From: Solirubrobacterales bacterium
GTDB lineage: Bacteria; Actinomycetota; Thermoleophilia; Solirubrobacterales; 70-9
Assembly: GCA_009379895.1 (NCBI GenBank)
Contig: WHSW01000014.1
Coordinates: 1 to 36,718, forward strand
Length of the DNA stretch: 36,718 bases
Direction of reading: 5' to 3'
This document shows positions 7,999 to 14,252 of this stretch, piece by piece (positions within the stretch are counted from its first letter, which is position 1; every line of letters starts with the position of its first letter). The notes below the pieces were generated by a model. That model had not been told where the DNA came from. It worked only from the letters and a program-made list of their open reading frames with translations, and made no database searches. The translations under genes and the position numbers were made by a program.

Positions 7999-8454
7999 AT
8001 GGTAAGCACTCTGGCGCCAACCGACGTCGCCGCCCGGCTGCGGCTGGCGATGGTGCGCTCGGCGCGGCGCCTGCGCCAGGAGGCGCTCGGCGCGGAGGGG
8101 GGCGCGGAGCTCAGCCCGACCCTGAGCGCCGCGCTCGCCACGATCGTCGATCGCGGGCCGCTGACCCCGAGCGAGCTCGCCGAGCGCGAGCGCGTGCGCC
8201 GCCCGAGCGCGACCAGGGTCGTCGCCTCGCTGGAGCGGCGCGCGCTGGTGACCCGAACGCCGGACCCCGATGACGGGCGCGGGAGGCTGGTCGCAGCGAC
8301 GGCCGAGGGCAGGGCGCTGATGCGCCGCCTGCGCACCCGCAAGAACGCGTACCTGGCACGACGCCTCGCGCGCCTCGAACCCGACGAGTTGGAGACGCTC
8401 GAGCGCGCCGCGGGCATCCTGGAGCGGATGCTCGACGAAGAGGGCCGAGCGTGA
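7999..8454 (+). CDS. MarR-family transcriptional regulator
   Basis: A 151-aa winged-helix regulator. The central part (LTPSELAERERVRRPSATRV, then VASLERRALVTRTPDPDDGR) is the MarR recognition helix and wing, flanked by helices that form the dimer interface. Its stop overlaps the start of the next gene (GTGA at 8451-8454), so it is translationally coupled to an MFS exporter. That is the usual arrangement for a repressor that releases an efflux operon when it binds a small aromatic or drug-like ligand. A -10 TAGGCT 8 nt before ATG indicates a leaderless message. The operator is presumably in the short upstream gap, where AATTAGC lies, but I cannot define it. Confidence 0.92.
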   Translation: MVSTLAPTDVAARLRLAMVRSARRLRQEALGAEGGAELSPTLSAALATIVDRGPLTPSELAERERVRRPSATRVVASLERRALVTRTPDPDDGRGRLVAATAEGRALMRRLRTRKNAYLARRLARLEPDELETLERAAGILERMLDEEGRA

Positions 8455-10142
8455 GCGCGGCCCTTCGCCGCTCCTTCGACTCCCTGGAGGTCCCCAACTA
8501 CCGCCGCTACTTCGCGGGTCAGGTCGTCTCGCTGAGCGGCAACTGGATGCAGAACGTCGCCGAGATGTGGCTGGTCCTCGAGCTGACCGGCAGCGGCGTC
8601 GCGGTCGGGGTCACGGCCGCGCTGCAGTTCCTGCCGATGCTCGTGCTCGGCGCCTGGGGCGGCGTGCTCGCCGACCGCTGGCCGAAGCGCTCGCTGCTGA
8701 TCGTCACCCAGAGCGCGATGGCCGCGCCCGCGCTCGTGCTCTGGGGCCTGACGGCGAGCGGCGCCGTCGAGCCGTGGATGGTCCTCGCCCTCGTCTTCGT
8801 GCGGGGCGCGGTGAACTCGGTCGACAACCCGACCCGGCAGAGCTTCGTGATCGAGATGGTCGGCTCGGACCGGGTCGTCAACGCCGTCGGGCTGAACAGC
8901 GTCCTGGTCCATTCGGCGAGGATCATCGGGCCCGCCGTCGCGGGGGTGGTGATCGCCACGGCCGGCGTCGCGCCCTGCTTTCTGATCAACGCCGCCACCT
9001 TCGGCGCGATGATCGTCGCGCTGCGGCGGATGGACGCCGCCCGCCTGGCCGAGCCCGAGATCGAGGCGCGTCGCGAGCACCGGGGCGTGCGCGCCGCGAT
9101 CCGCTACGTCGCCGGCGAGCCCGAGCTGCTGATCCCGCTGGCGATGATGGCCGTGATCGGGACGCTGGCGTTCAACTTCACCGTCCTGCTGCCGCTGCTC
9201 GGTCGCTTCACCTTTCACGGCGGCGCCACCGCCTACACCGCGCTCGCGGTCGCGATGGCCGTCGGCTCGGTGAGCGGCGCGCTGACCACCGGCGCCCGCG
9301 GCAGGGTCAGCGAACGGCTGCTGGTCGCCGCGGCGGCCGCCTTCGGCCTCTTCGCCCTGCTCGCCGCGGCCGCCCCAACGCTGCCGCTGGCGCTCGCCGC
9401 ACTGGTCCCGCTCGGCGCCGCCAGCGTCACCTTCGCCGCCGGCGTCAACTCGACCCTTCAGCTCGGCGCCAGCCCGGCGATGCGCGGGCGGGTGATGGCG
9501 CTGTACTCGGTCGTCTTTCTGGGCTCGACCCCGATCGGGGCGCCGATCGTCGGCTGGCTGGCCGAGGTCGCCGGAGCGCGCGCCGGCCTCCTCCTGACCG
9601 GCATCGCGGCCCTCGCCGCGGCCCTCGGCGGCTGGTGCGCGTTCGCCGCGCGGCGCGGGGCCCCGGTGACCGTGCGCGGCCTCGCCGAGCCCGCCTTCGT
9701 ATCGATGACCGCGCTCGCCGCGCCGCGCCTATCGCGTCCGCGCGGGGGGCGGCGGTGGGGGCTTGGCCGGCGGCGTGCGGTCGCGGTAGAGGCCCGGGGT
9801 GCGGATCAGCTTCACGGGCTCGAATGCCGAGGACGGCTCGACGTAGAAGCGGACCCCGTCGCGCTCCTCGATCGCCGCGACCGCCGACTCGCGGCCGCGC
9901 CAGGCGAGCGCGGTGAGGATCGCGTAGCCGGCGCCGATCGCCGCGACCTGTGGCCAGATCCAGCCGGCGATGCCGACCGCGACCGCGAACACCGCGATCG
10001 GCCAGAGCCGCATCAGGGCGATCCGGGCGGGGGTCTCGGCTGGCAGGCTGGTCGCGGTCCGCGCGCCCGCGAGCGCCCGCGCGATCGCCTGCGCGGCGCG
10101 CGGCGAGCGACCGAGATAGACCCCGATCGCGACCGCCGCTAG
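8451..10142 (+). CDS. MFS transporter (drug/siderophore exporter type) with antisense-overlapping tail
   Basis: A Major Facilitator Superfamily protein of the enterobactin-exporter/multidrug-like group. It opens with VPNYRRYFAGQVVSLSGNWMQ, and GGVLADRWPKRSLL is the loop 2-3 motif A (GxLaDRxxxkr). About 12 hydrophobic segments run to roughly residue 420 (near 9710), the normal size for the family. Beyond this the frame stays open to a stop at 10142, adding ~138 Arg/Asp-rich residues that are antisense to the membrane-protein gene at 9729-10277. The tail looks like read-through of non-coding frame, so the functional protein probably ends near 9728. The GTG start at 8451 overlaps the marR stop. 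Function: proton-driven export under MarR control (inferred). Confidence 0.82.
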   Translation: MSAALRRSFDSLEVPNYRRYFAGQVVSLSGNWMQNVAEMWLVLELTGSGVAVGVTAALQFLPMLVLGAWGGVLADRWPKRSLLIVTQSAMAAPALVLWGLTASGAVEPWMVLALVFVRGAVNSVDNPTRQSFVIEMVGSDRVVNAVGLNSVLVHSARIIGPAVAGVVIATAGVAPCFLINAATFGAMIVALRRMDAARLAEPEIEARREHRGVRAAIRYVAGEPELLIPLAMMAVIGTLAFNFTVLLPLLGRFTFHGGATAYTALAVAMAVGSVSGALTTGARGRVSERLLVAAAAAFGLFALLAAAAPTLPLALAALVPLGAASVTFAAGVNSTLQLGASPAMRGRVMALYSVVFLGSTPIGAPIVGWLAEVAGARAGLLLTGIAALAAALGGWCAFAARRGAPVTVRGLAEPAFVSMTALAAPRLSRPRGGRRWGLGRRRAVAVEARGADQLHGLECRGRLDVEADPVALLDRRDRRLAAAPGERGEDRVAGADRRDLWPDPAGDADRDREHRDRPEPHQGDPGGGLGWQAGRGPRARERPRDRLRGARRATEIDPDRDRR

Positions 10143-10277
10143 CCACCAGGCGGCCGCCACGATCAGCGCCACCGAGTCGGAGTCGCGGTTGGCGATCACC
10201 GCCGCGACCACGCCGAGCGCGGTCGCGACCCCGCCGACGAGCAGAACGGTGACTCGCAGCAGGTCGCAGAACAGCAT
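9729..10277 (-). CDS. Small integral membrane protein of unknown function
   Basis: 182 aa. Hydrophobic segments lie at about residues 8-28, 35-55 and 92-125. A cytoplasmic-looking region (AWRGRESAVAAIEERDGVRF) follows, ending in a proline run and a basic tail (KPPPPPPARTR). I do not recognise a family. The ATG overlaps the otsB stop (ATGA at 10275-10279 in minus sense), so it is translationally coupled to otsB and transcribed with it. It lies fully antisense to the extended tail of the MFS frame. Regular hydrophobic patterning and the coupling argue that this strand carries the real gene. Confidence 0.65.
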   Translation of the reverse strand: MLFCDLLRVTVLLVGGVATALGVVAAVIANRDSDSVALIVAAAWWLAAVAIGVYLGRSPRAAQAIARALAGARTATSLPAETPARIALMRLWPIAVFAVAVGIAGWIWPQVAAIGAGYAILTALAWRGRESAVAAIEERDGVRFYVEPSSAFEPVKLIRTPGLYRDRTPPAKPPPPPPARTR

Positions 10278-11089
10278 CAGGTGAGCGCCTCGAGCACGGC
10301 GCGGAAGCCCTCGGTGCCGTCGACCAGCAGGTCGCAGCGCTCGACGAGCGCCGCGGGCCCCTCCGGCGAGCCGACCCCGACCCGGACCGCGTGCAACAGG
10401 CGCCCGGCCGCGAGCAGCCGATCGAGCCCGGTGAAGGCGTCGAGGTCGGTGAGGTCGTCGCCGCCGTAGAGCGCCGAGTCGACGCCGGCGCCCGCGACCA
10501 GTCGCTCCACCGAGGTCCCCTTATCGATCCCGGTCGGCGGGCGCAGCTCGAGCACCCTGCGTCCCCAGTGCGGCTCGAGGCCGGAGGCCTGCGCGAGCGC
10601 GGCGACCTCGCGCGCCTCGAGCTCGGCGGCGGCGAGGCTCTCGGCGCCCCGCCAGTGAAGCGCCTGGATCGGCCCCTTGTCCTCGAGGCGCAGGCCGACG
10701 GTCGCCAGGCGCGCGGCGTCGAGCGATTCGACCAGCTCGCGCGCGCGACCGGCCGCCGCGGTCGCCGCCGGGGCGAGCTCGGGCTCGCCGGCGCCGGCGC
10801 CGAGCGTCTCGAGACCGTGGTTGCCGAGGTAGACGATCCCGTCGAGCCCGACGAGCGCCCGCGCGGTCGCCGCCGGGCGCCCGGAGACGCAGGCGACGAG
10901 GCGGTAGCGATCGGCGATCCGAGCGAGCGCCTGGCGCACCGGCGCCGGGACCAGGGTCTGGTCGGGCCGCGCGGTGATCGGCGCCAGGGTGCCGTCGACA
11001 TCGCAGAGCACCGCGGCGCGCTCGGGATGCGCGCGCAGGGGCTCGATCAGCCTCGCGATCCGCTCACGGCTGGCCGGCGCGGCGCTCAT
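10277..11089 (-). CDS. otsB: Trehalose-6-phosphate phosphatase
   Basis: HAD-IIB phosphatase of about 270 aa that converts trehalose-6-phosphate to trehalose, an osmo- and desiccation protectant. Motifs: LCDVDGTLAPI (nucleophile), SGRPAATA, YLGNHGLE, LEDKGPIQALHWR, GIDKGTSVERL and LYGGDDLTDLDAF, in the order typical of OtsB. No trehalose-phosphate synthase gene is in the window. ATG 11089 (MSAAPASRERIARL) is chosen because a longer frame upstream would run through the divergent gene. The start codon lies 9 nt from a minus-strand GATACT -10 element. The downstream membrane protein is coupled by ATGA. Confidence 0.9.
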   Translation of the reverse strand: MSAAPASRERIARLIEPLRAHPERAAVLCDVDGTLAPITARPDQTLVPAPVRQALARIADRYRLVACVSGRPAATARALVGLDGIVYLGNHGLETLGAGAGEPELAPAATAAAGRARELVESLDAARLATVGLRLEDKGPIQALHWRGAESLAAAELEAREVAALAQASGLEPHWGRRVLELRPPTGIDKGTSVERLVAGAGVDSALYGGDDLTDLDAFTGLDRLLAAGRLLHAVRVGVGSPEGPAALVERCDLLVDGTEGFRAVLEALT

Positions 11090-11094
11090 ACGGC

Positions 11095-11104
11095 ACCTAG
11101 TATC
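11095..11104. promoter_or_regulatory. Overlapping divergent -10 elements (otsB / tauE half 1)
   Basis: ACCTAGTATC holds TAGTAT (11098-11103) on plus, ending 8 nt before GTG 11112. It also holds GATACT (11104-11099) on minus, ending 9 nt before the otsB ATG at 11089. Only 22 nt separate the two start codons. Confidence 0.45.
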
Positions 11105-11111
11105 GCTGCGC

Positions 11112-11486
11112 GTGGCACGGGGACGCCTCAGCGACCGGACGCTCAAGCTCGCCGCGCTGGGCACCGCGGCGGGCGCGTTCAGCGGCGTGTTCGGCGTCGG
11201 CGGCGGGAGCGTCATCGTGCCCCTGCTGATCTTTGCGTTCGCCTACGGAGAGCGCGAGGCGACCGGGACGAGCATGCTCGCGATCGTCCTGATCGGCGCG
11301 CTGGCGGCGATCGCCCAGGGCTTCTACGGCAACGTCGAGCTGCTCAAGGGCGTGCTCATCGGGATCCCCGCGATCGGAGGTGTGATCGCCGGCACCGCGC
11401 TCCAGCGGCGCGTGTCGGAGCGCTCGATCTCGATCCTGTTCGCCGCCCTGCTGGTGCTGGTCGCCCTCGAGCTGTTGATCCCGTGA
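11112..11486 (+). CDS. Half-size TauE/SafE permease, first subunit
   Basis: 124 aa with about four hydrophobic segments. It carries the family glycine signature FSGVFGVGGGSVIVPLL and the ATGTSMLAIV helix characteristic of one repeat of the TauE/SafE (sulfite/organosulfonate exporter-like) family. Full-length members have two such repeats in one chain of ~250 aa; here the chain ends after one. The GTG start is set by the -10 TAGTAT 8 nt upstream. The stop overlaps the next gene's GTG (GTGA), so the two halves are made together and presumably assemble. The exported substrate is unknown; sulfur-containing anions are typical. Confidence 0.8.
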   Translation: MARGRLSDRTLKLAALGTAAGAFSGVFGVGGGSVIVPLLIFAFAYGEREATGTSMLAIVLIGALAAIAQGFYGNVELLKGVLIGIPAIGGVIAGTALQRRVSERSISILFAALLVLVALELLIP

Positions 11487-11854
11487 TCGAGCTGGCGGCG
11501 GCCGTGGCGCTCGGCTTCGCCGGCGGCGTCGTCGGAGGGATGCTCGGGGTCGGGGGCGGGATCCTGTTCGTGCCCGCGCTGGTGGTCGTGCTCGACGAAC
11601 CGCAGATCCGCGCGGAGGCGACCTCGCTGGTCGCGATCGTCCCGGTCGCGATCGTCGGTGCCTGGCTTCAGAACCGCCGCGGCAACGTCCGCGTCCGCGA
11701 CGGGCTGCTGATCGGAGCGCTCTCACCCGCCGGGGTGCTGGCCGGCGTCGTGCTCTCCAACATGGTGTCCCAGCGAACCCTCGAGGTCGCGTTCGCGATC
11801 CTGATCCTGGCGGTCGCCGCCCAGCTCACGCGGCGTGCTCTAGAGCACCCTTGA
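11483..11854 (+). CDS. Half-size TauE/SafE permease, second subunit
   Basis: 123 aa with about four hydrophobic segments and the repeat signature GGVVGGMLGVGGGILFVPAL, followed by RAEATSLVAIVPVAIVGAW. It corresponds to one inverted repeat of a TauE/SafE transporter. It begins at GTG 11483, overlapping the stop of the first half. Its 3' end overlaps the convergent OB/HD gene by 29 bp. The pair probably forms a heterodimer equivalent to the usual fused protein. Confidence 0.8.
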   Translation: MIELAAAVALGFAGGVVGGMLGVGGGILFVPALVVVLDEPQIRAEATSLVAIVPVAIVGAWLQNRRGNVRVRDGLLIGALSPAGVLAGVVLSNMVSQRTLEVAFAILILAVAAQLTRRALEHP

Positions 11855-12725
11855 CCGAGGCGTCGAGCGCGTTGAGCCGGTAGAGCGCGAGGGCCTCGGG
11901 CGAGGCGAAGCCGCGCGTGGCGCCCTGCGAGCGGCCCGGGCCGGCGTCGGGGCCGTGGTGGGAGAGCACGCAGTTGAGCAGCGCCAGGCGGCGGTCGTCG
12001 GCCAGCCGCCGCGCGGCCGCGCCGACGATCTCGGCGCCAATCGCGAGATGGCCCAGCATCCGGCCCTCCTCGCTGACCCCGAAGTCGGCGCCGTAGGTGT
12101 ACTCGCGCGCCCTGCCGACGTCGTGCAGGATCGCCGCCGCCATCAGCAGGTCGGAGTCGAGTCGCGGGTGAAGCTGGCAGACCTCGCCGACCAGGGTGGC
12201 GACGGCGACCGTGTGCTCGAGCAGCCCGCCGAGGTAGGCGTGGTGGCCGGAGCGCGTACAGGGCGCGCGCCGGAAGTCGGCCGCCGGCGCGCCGGAGATG
12301 ACGACCGACTCGACCGTCGCGCGCAGCCCGGGGTCGTAGACCTCGCGCACGAGGTGCTCGAGAAAGCCCTCGAGCTCGTCGGTCGAGCGGTAGGCGGCCG
12401 GCAGGAACTCGCCGGGCTCGAGGTCATCGGGGTCGAGGCGGCGCACGTCGTCGAGCTCGGCGACCAGCTCGCCCCGAAAGCGCTCGGCCCGGCCACGCGC
12501 GATCACCGCGTCGCCCGCGTCGAAGCGCAGCCCGATCCGGTCGGCGTCGCGAAACACCCGCGCGGCGATCTGGCCGCTGCGATCGCGGAGCCGCAGCGAG
12601 AGGTAGGAGCCGCCGTTGCGCGAGGTCGAGCGCTCCTTGGTCAGGCACGCGTAGCGGCCCTCGAAGCGCTGCCCGGGGCGCAGTTCGCCGAGCCTGGGAT
12701 GAATCTGGGCCACCGCCGCCTCCAC
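11826..12725 (-). CDS. OB-fold/HD-domain protein, YhaM-like 3'-5' exoribonuclease family
   Basis: About 299 aa. Residues ~15-100 form an OB nucleic-acid-binding fold (FEGRYACLTKERSTSRNG, YLSLRLRDRSGQIAARVF). An HD phosphohydrolase domain follows: GHHAYLGGLLEHTVAVA supplies the first metal His, AAILHDVGRAREY the HD pair, and LLNCVLSHHG later metal ligands. The domain order matches YhaM/CBF1-type 3'-5' exonucleases acting on RNA or ssDNA. GTG 12725 is chosen because a minus-strand CAGTAT (12737-12732) ends 6 nt before it; TTG 12743 is the alternative. Homology is clear, but the exact substrate is inferred. Confidence 0.82.
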   Translation of the reverse strand: MEAAVAQIHPRLGELRPGQRFEGRYACLTKERSTSRNGGSYLSLRLRDRSGQIAARVFRDADRIGLRFDAGDAVIARGRAERFRGELVAELDDVRRLDPDDLEPGEFLPAAYRSTDELEGFLEHLVREVYDPGLRATVESVVISGAPAADFRRAPCTRSGHHAYLGGLLEHTVAVATLVGEVCQLHPRLDSDLLMAAAILHDVGRAREYTYGADFGVSEEGRMLGHLAIGAEIVGAAARRLADDRRLALLNCVLSHHGPDAGPGRSQGATRGFASPEALALYRLNALDASVKGALEHAA

Positions 12726-12731
12726 GCCCCC

Positions 12732-12737
12732 ATACTG
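12732..12737 (-). promoter_or_regulatory. -10 element for the OB/HD gene
   Basis: CAGTAT on the minus strand ends 6 nt before the GTG at 12725, with no room for a ribosome-binding site. It differs from TAGTAT at the first base only. Confidence 0.35.
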
Positions 12738-12796
12738 ACCCAAGCCCCGGACCGGACGCGGTGATTTGGGCCGACACGGCGACGGACGCGTGGCTG

Positions 12797-12802
12797 TAGT
12801 CT
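12797..12802 (+). promoter_or_regulatory. -10 element for the PAC2 gene
   Basis: TAGTCT ends 7 nt before the GTG at 12810, giving a leaderless message. Confidence 0.45.
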
Positions 12803-12809
12803 CGATCCG

Positions 12810-13682
12810 GTGGAAGTGCTGATCTGGGAGGGTGATCCGCCCGCGTTGCGCTCACCGGTGCTGGTCGCGGCGTTCGCGGGATGGAACGACGCCGCCAGCG
12901 CGGCGACCACCGCGCTCGAGGCGGTCGCCGCCTCGCTGGACTCCGAGCCGGTGGCCCAGCTCGACCCCGAGGAGTTCTACGACTTTCAGGTCAGCCGGCC
13001 GACGGTCCGGATGAGCGAGGGCGAGACGCGCGAGATCGACTGGCCTCAGAACTCGATCTTCGCCGCCCGGGGAACGAGCGCCGAGCGCGACCTCGTGCTC
13101 GTCTCGGGGATCGAGCCGAACACCCGGTGGCGCACGTTCGCCGCCGCGATCGCCGATGTGGCCGAGCGACTCGAGGTCGAGATGGTGGTCACCCTCGGCG
13201 CGCTGCTCGCCGACGTCCCCCACACCCGCCCCGTGCCGATCACCGGCCTGGCGTCGGACCCCGAGCTGATCGACCGCCTGTCGCTCAGCCGCTCGAGCTA
13301 CGAGGGCCCGACCGGGATCGTCGGGGTCCTGCACGACGCCTGCCGCCGGCGAGGGTTGACCTCGGCGAGCCTGTGGGCGGCGGTCCCCCATTACGTCGCA
13401 GCGGTGCCCAACCCGAAGGCGGCCCTGGCGTTGCTGCGCCGGCTGGAGGGCTTCACGCGGATCGCGATCGACGCCTCCGAGCTCGAGGAGGAGATGGATC
13501 GCTTCGAGACCCAGGTCGATCGCGCCGTCGCCTCGAACCCCGAGATCGAGGAGCTCGTGCGCCGGCTCGAGTCCGAGCTCGACGAGGAGGACGAGCTGGA
13601 CGCCGACGACGTCCCCTCGGGCGATGTGATCGCGCGCGACTTCCAGCGCTTCCTGCGCCAGCGCGCCGACGGCGAGAGCTGA
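12810..13682 (+). CDS. PAC2 (proteasome assembly chaperone 2) family protein
   Basis: 290 aa. It begins with the family signature SPVLVAAFAGWNDAASAA, followed by LDPEEFYDFQVSRP, DLVLVSGIEPNTRW, VVTLGALLADVPHTRP, SSYEGPTGIVGVLHDAC and ASLWAAVPHYVAAVPNPKA, all conserved in bacterial PAC2 proteins. The last ~70 residues are acidic and probably helical (ELDEEDELDADDVPSGD). The family is named after a eukaryotic proteasome chaperone. It is common in actinobacteria next to housekeeping genes, but its bacterial role is not settled. No proteasome, Pup or ARC gene is present here. GTG 12810 follows a -10 TAGTCT by 7 nt; a GNAT gene follows after 46 nt. Confidence 0.9.
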   Translation: MEVLIWEGDPPALRSPVLVAAFAGWNDAASAATTALEAVAASLDSEPVAQLDPEEFYDFQVSRPTVRMSEGETREIDWPQNSIFAARGTSAERDLVLVSGIEPNTRWRTFAAAIADVAERLEVEMVVTLGALLADVPHTRPVPITGLASDPELIDRLSLSRSSYEGPTGIVGVLHDACRRRGLTSASLWAAVPHYVAAVPNPKAALALLRRLEGFTRIAIDASELEEEMDRFETQVDRAVASNPEIEELVRRLESELDEEDELDADDVPSGDVIARDFQRFLRQRADGES

Positions 13683-13728
13683 CGGCGGCGCGCGAGCGGT
13701 CGCGGTCGCGATCTGCTTTCGTGGGCCG

Positions 13729-14229
13729 ATGCCGCTCCGAATCGCCGAGGCGGGGGTCGAGGACCTCCCCGAGATCGCCGCGATCTACGGCGCCGCCGCG
13801 GGCACCCCGGCGACCTTCGACCTCGAGGCGAGGCCGGTCTCGGCCTGGCAAGCGGCGCTCGCCGCGTCCGACGCGGACCGCGGCAACCTGCTGCTCAGCG
13901 CGCTCGACGGCGAGCGCACGGTCGGCTTCGCGAAGAGCACCATCCACAAGGAGCGGCCCGGCTACTCGACCACCAGGGAGACCTCGGTCTACATCGCCGA
14001 GGACCGTCGCGGTCGCGGGATCGGCGGGCTGCTCTATGGGGCGCTGCTCGAGCGCCTCGACGGCATCGGCCTGCGACTCGCGGTCGCCGGCGTCACCCAG
14101 CCCAACCCGGCCAGCGACCGGCTCCACCTCGCGCACGGGTTCACCGAGGTCGGCGTCTTTCGCGGGGTCGGCGTGAAGCTCGGCCGCGCCTGGGACGTGC
14201 GCTGGTACCAGCGCCCGCTCGAGCCGTAG
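13729..14229 (+). CDS. GNAT-family N-acetyltransferase, phosphinothricin acetyltransferase-like
   Basis: 166 aa. It opens LRIAEAGVEDLPEIAAIYGA, and the acetyl-CoA-binding loop is YIAEDRRGRGIGGLLYGALL (V/I-x-x-x-x-R-G-x-G-I/L-G). A second half (NPASDRLHLAHGFTEVGVFR, VGVKLGRAWDVRWYQRPL) is characteristic of the Pat/YncA subfamily that acetylates phosphinothricin, methionine sulfoximine or related amines. The native substrate is unknown. It follows the PAC2 gene and may share its transcript. It converges with the helicase gene across 23 bp. Confidence 0.88.
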   Translation: MPLRIAEAGVEDLPEIAAIYGAAAGTPATFDLEARPVSAWQAALAASDADRGNLLLSALDGERTVGFAKSTIHKERPGYSTTRETSVYIAEDRRGRGIGGLLYGALLERLDGIGLRLAVAGVTQPNPASDRLHLAHGFTEVGVFRGVGVKLGRAWDVRWYQRPLEP

Positions 14230-14252
14230 GAGCCACCGTGCCGCTGGCTTGA

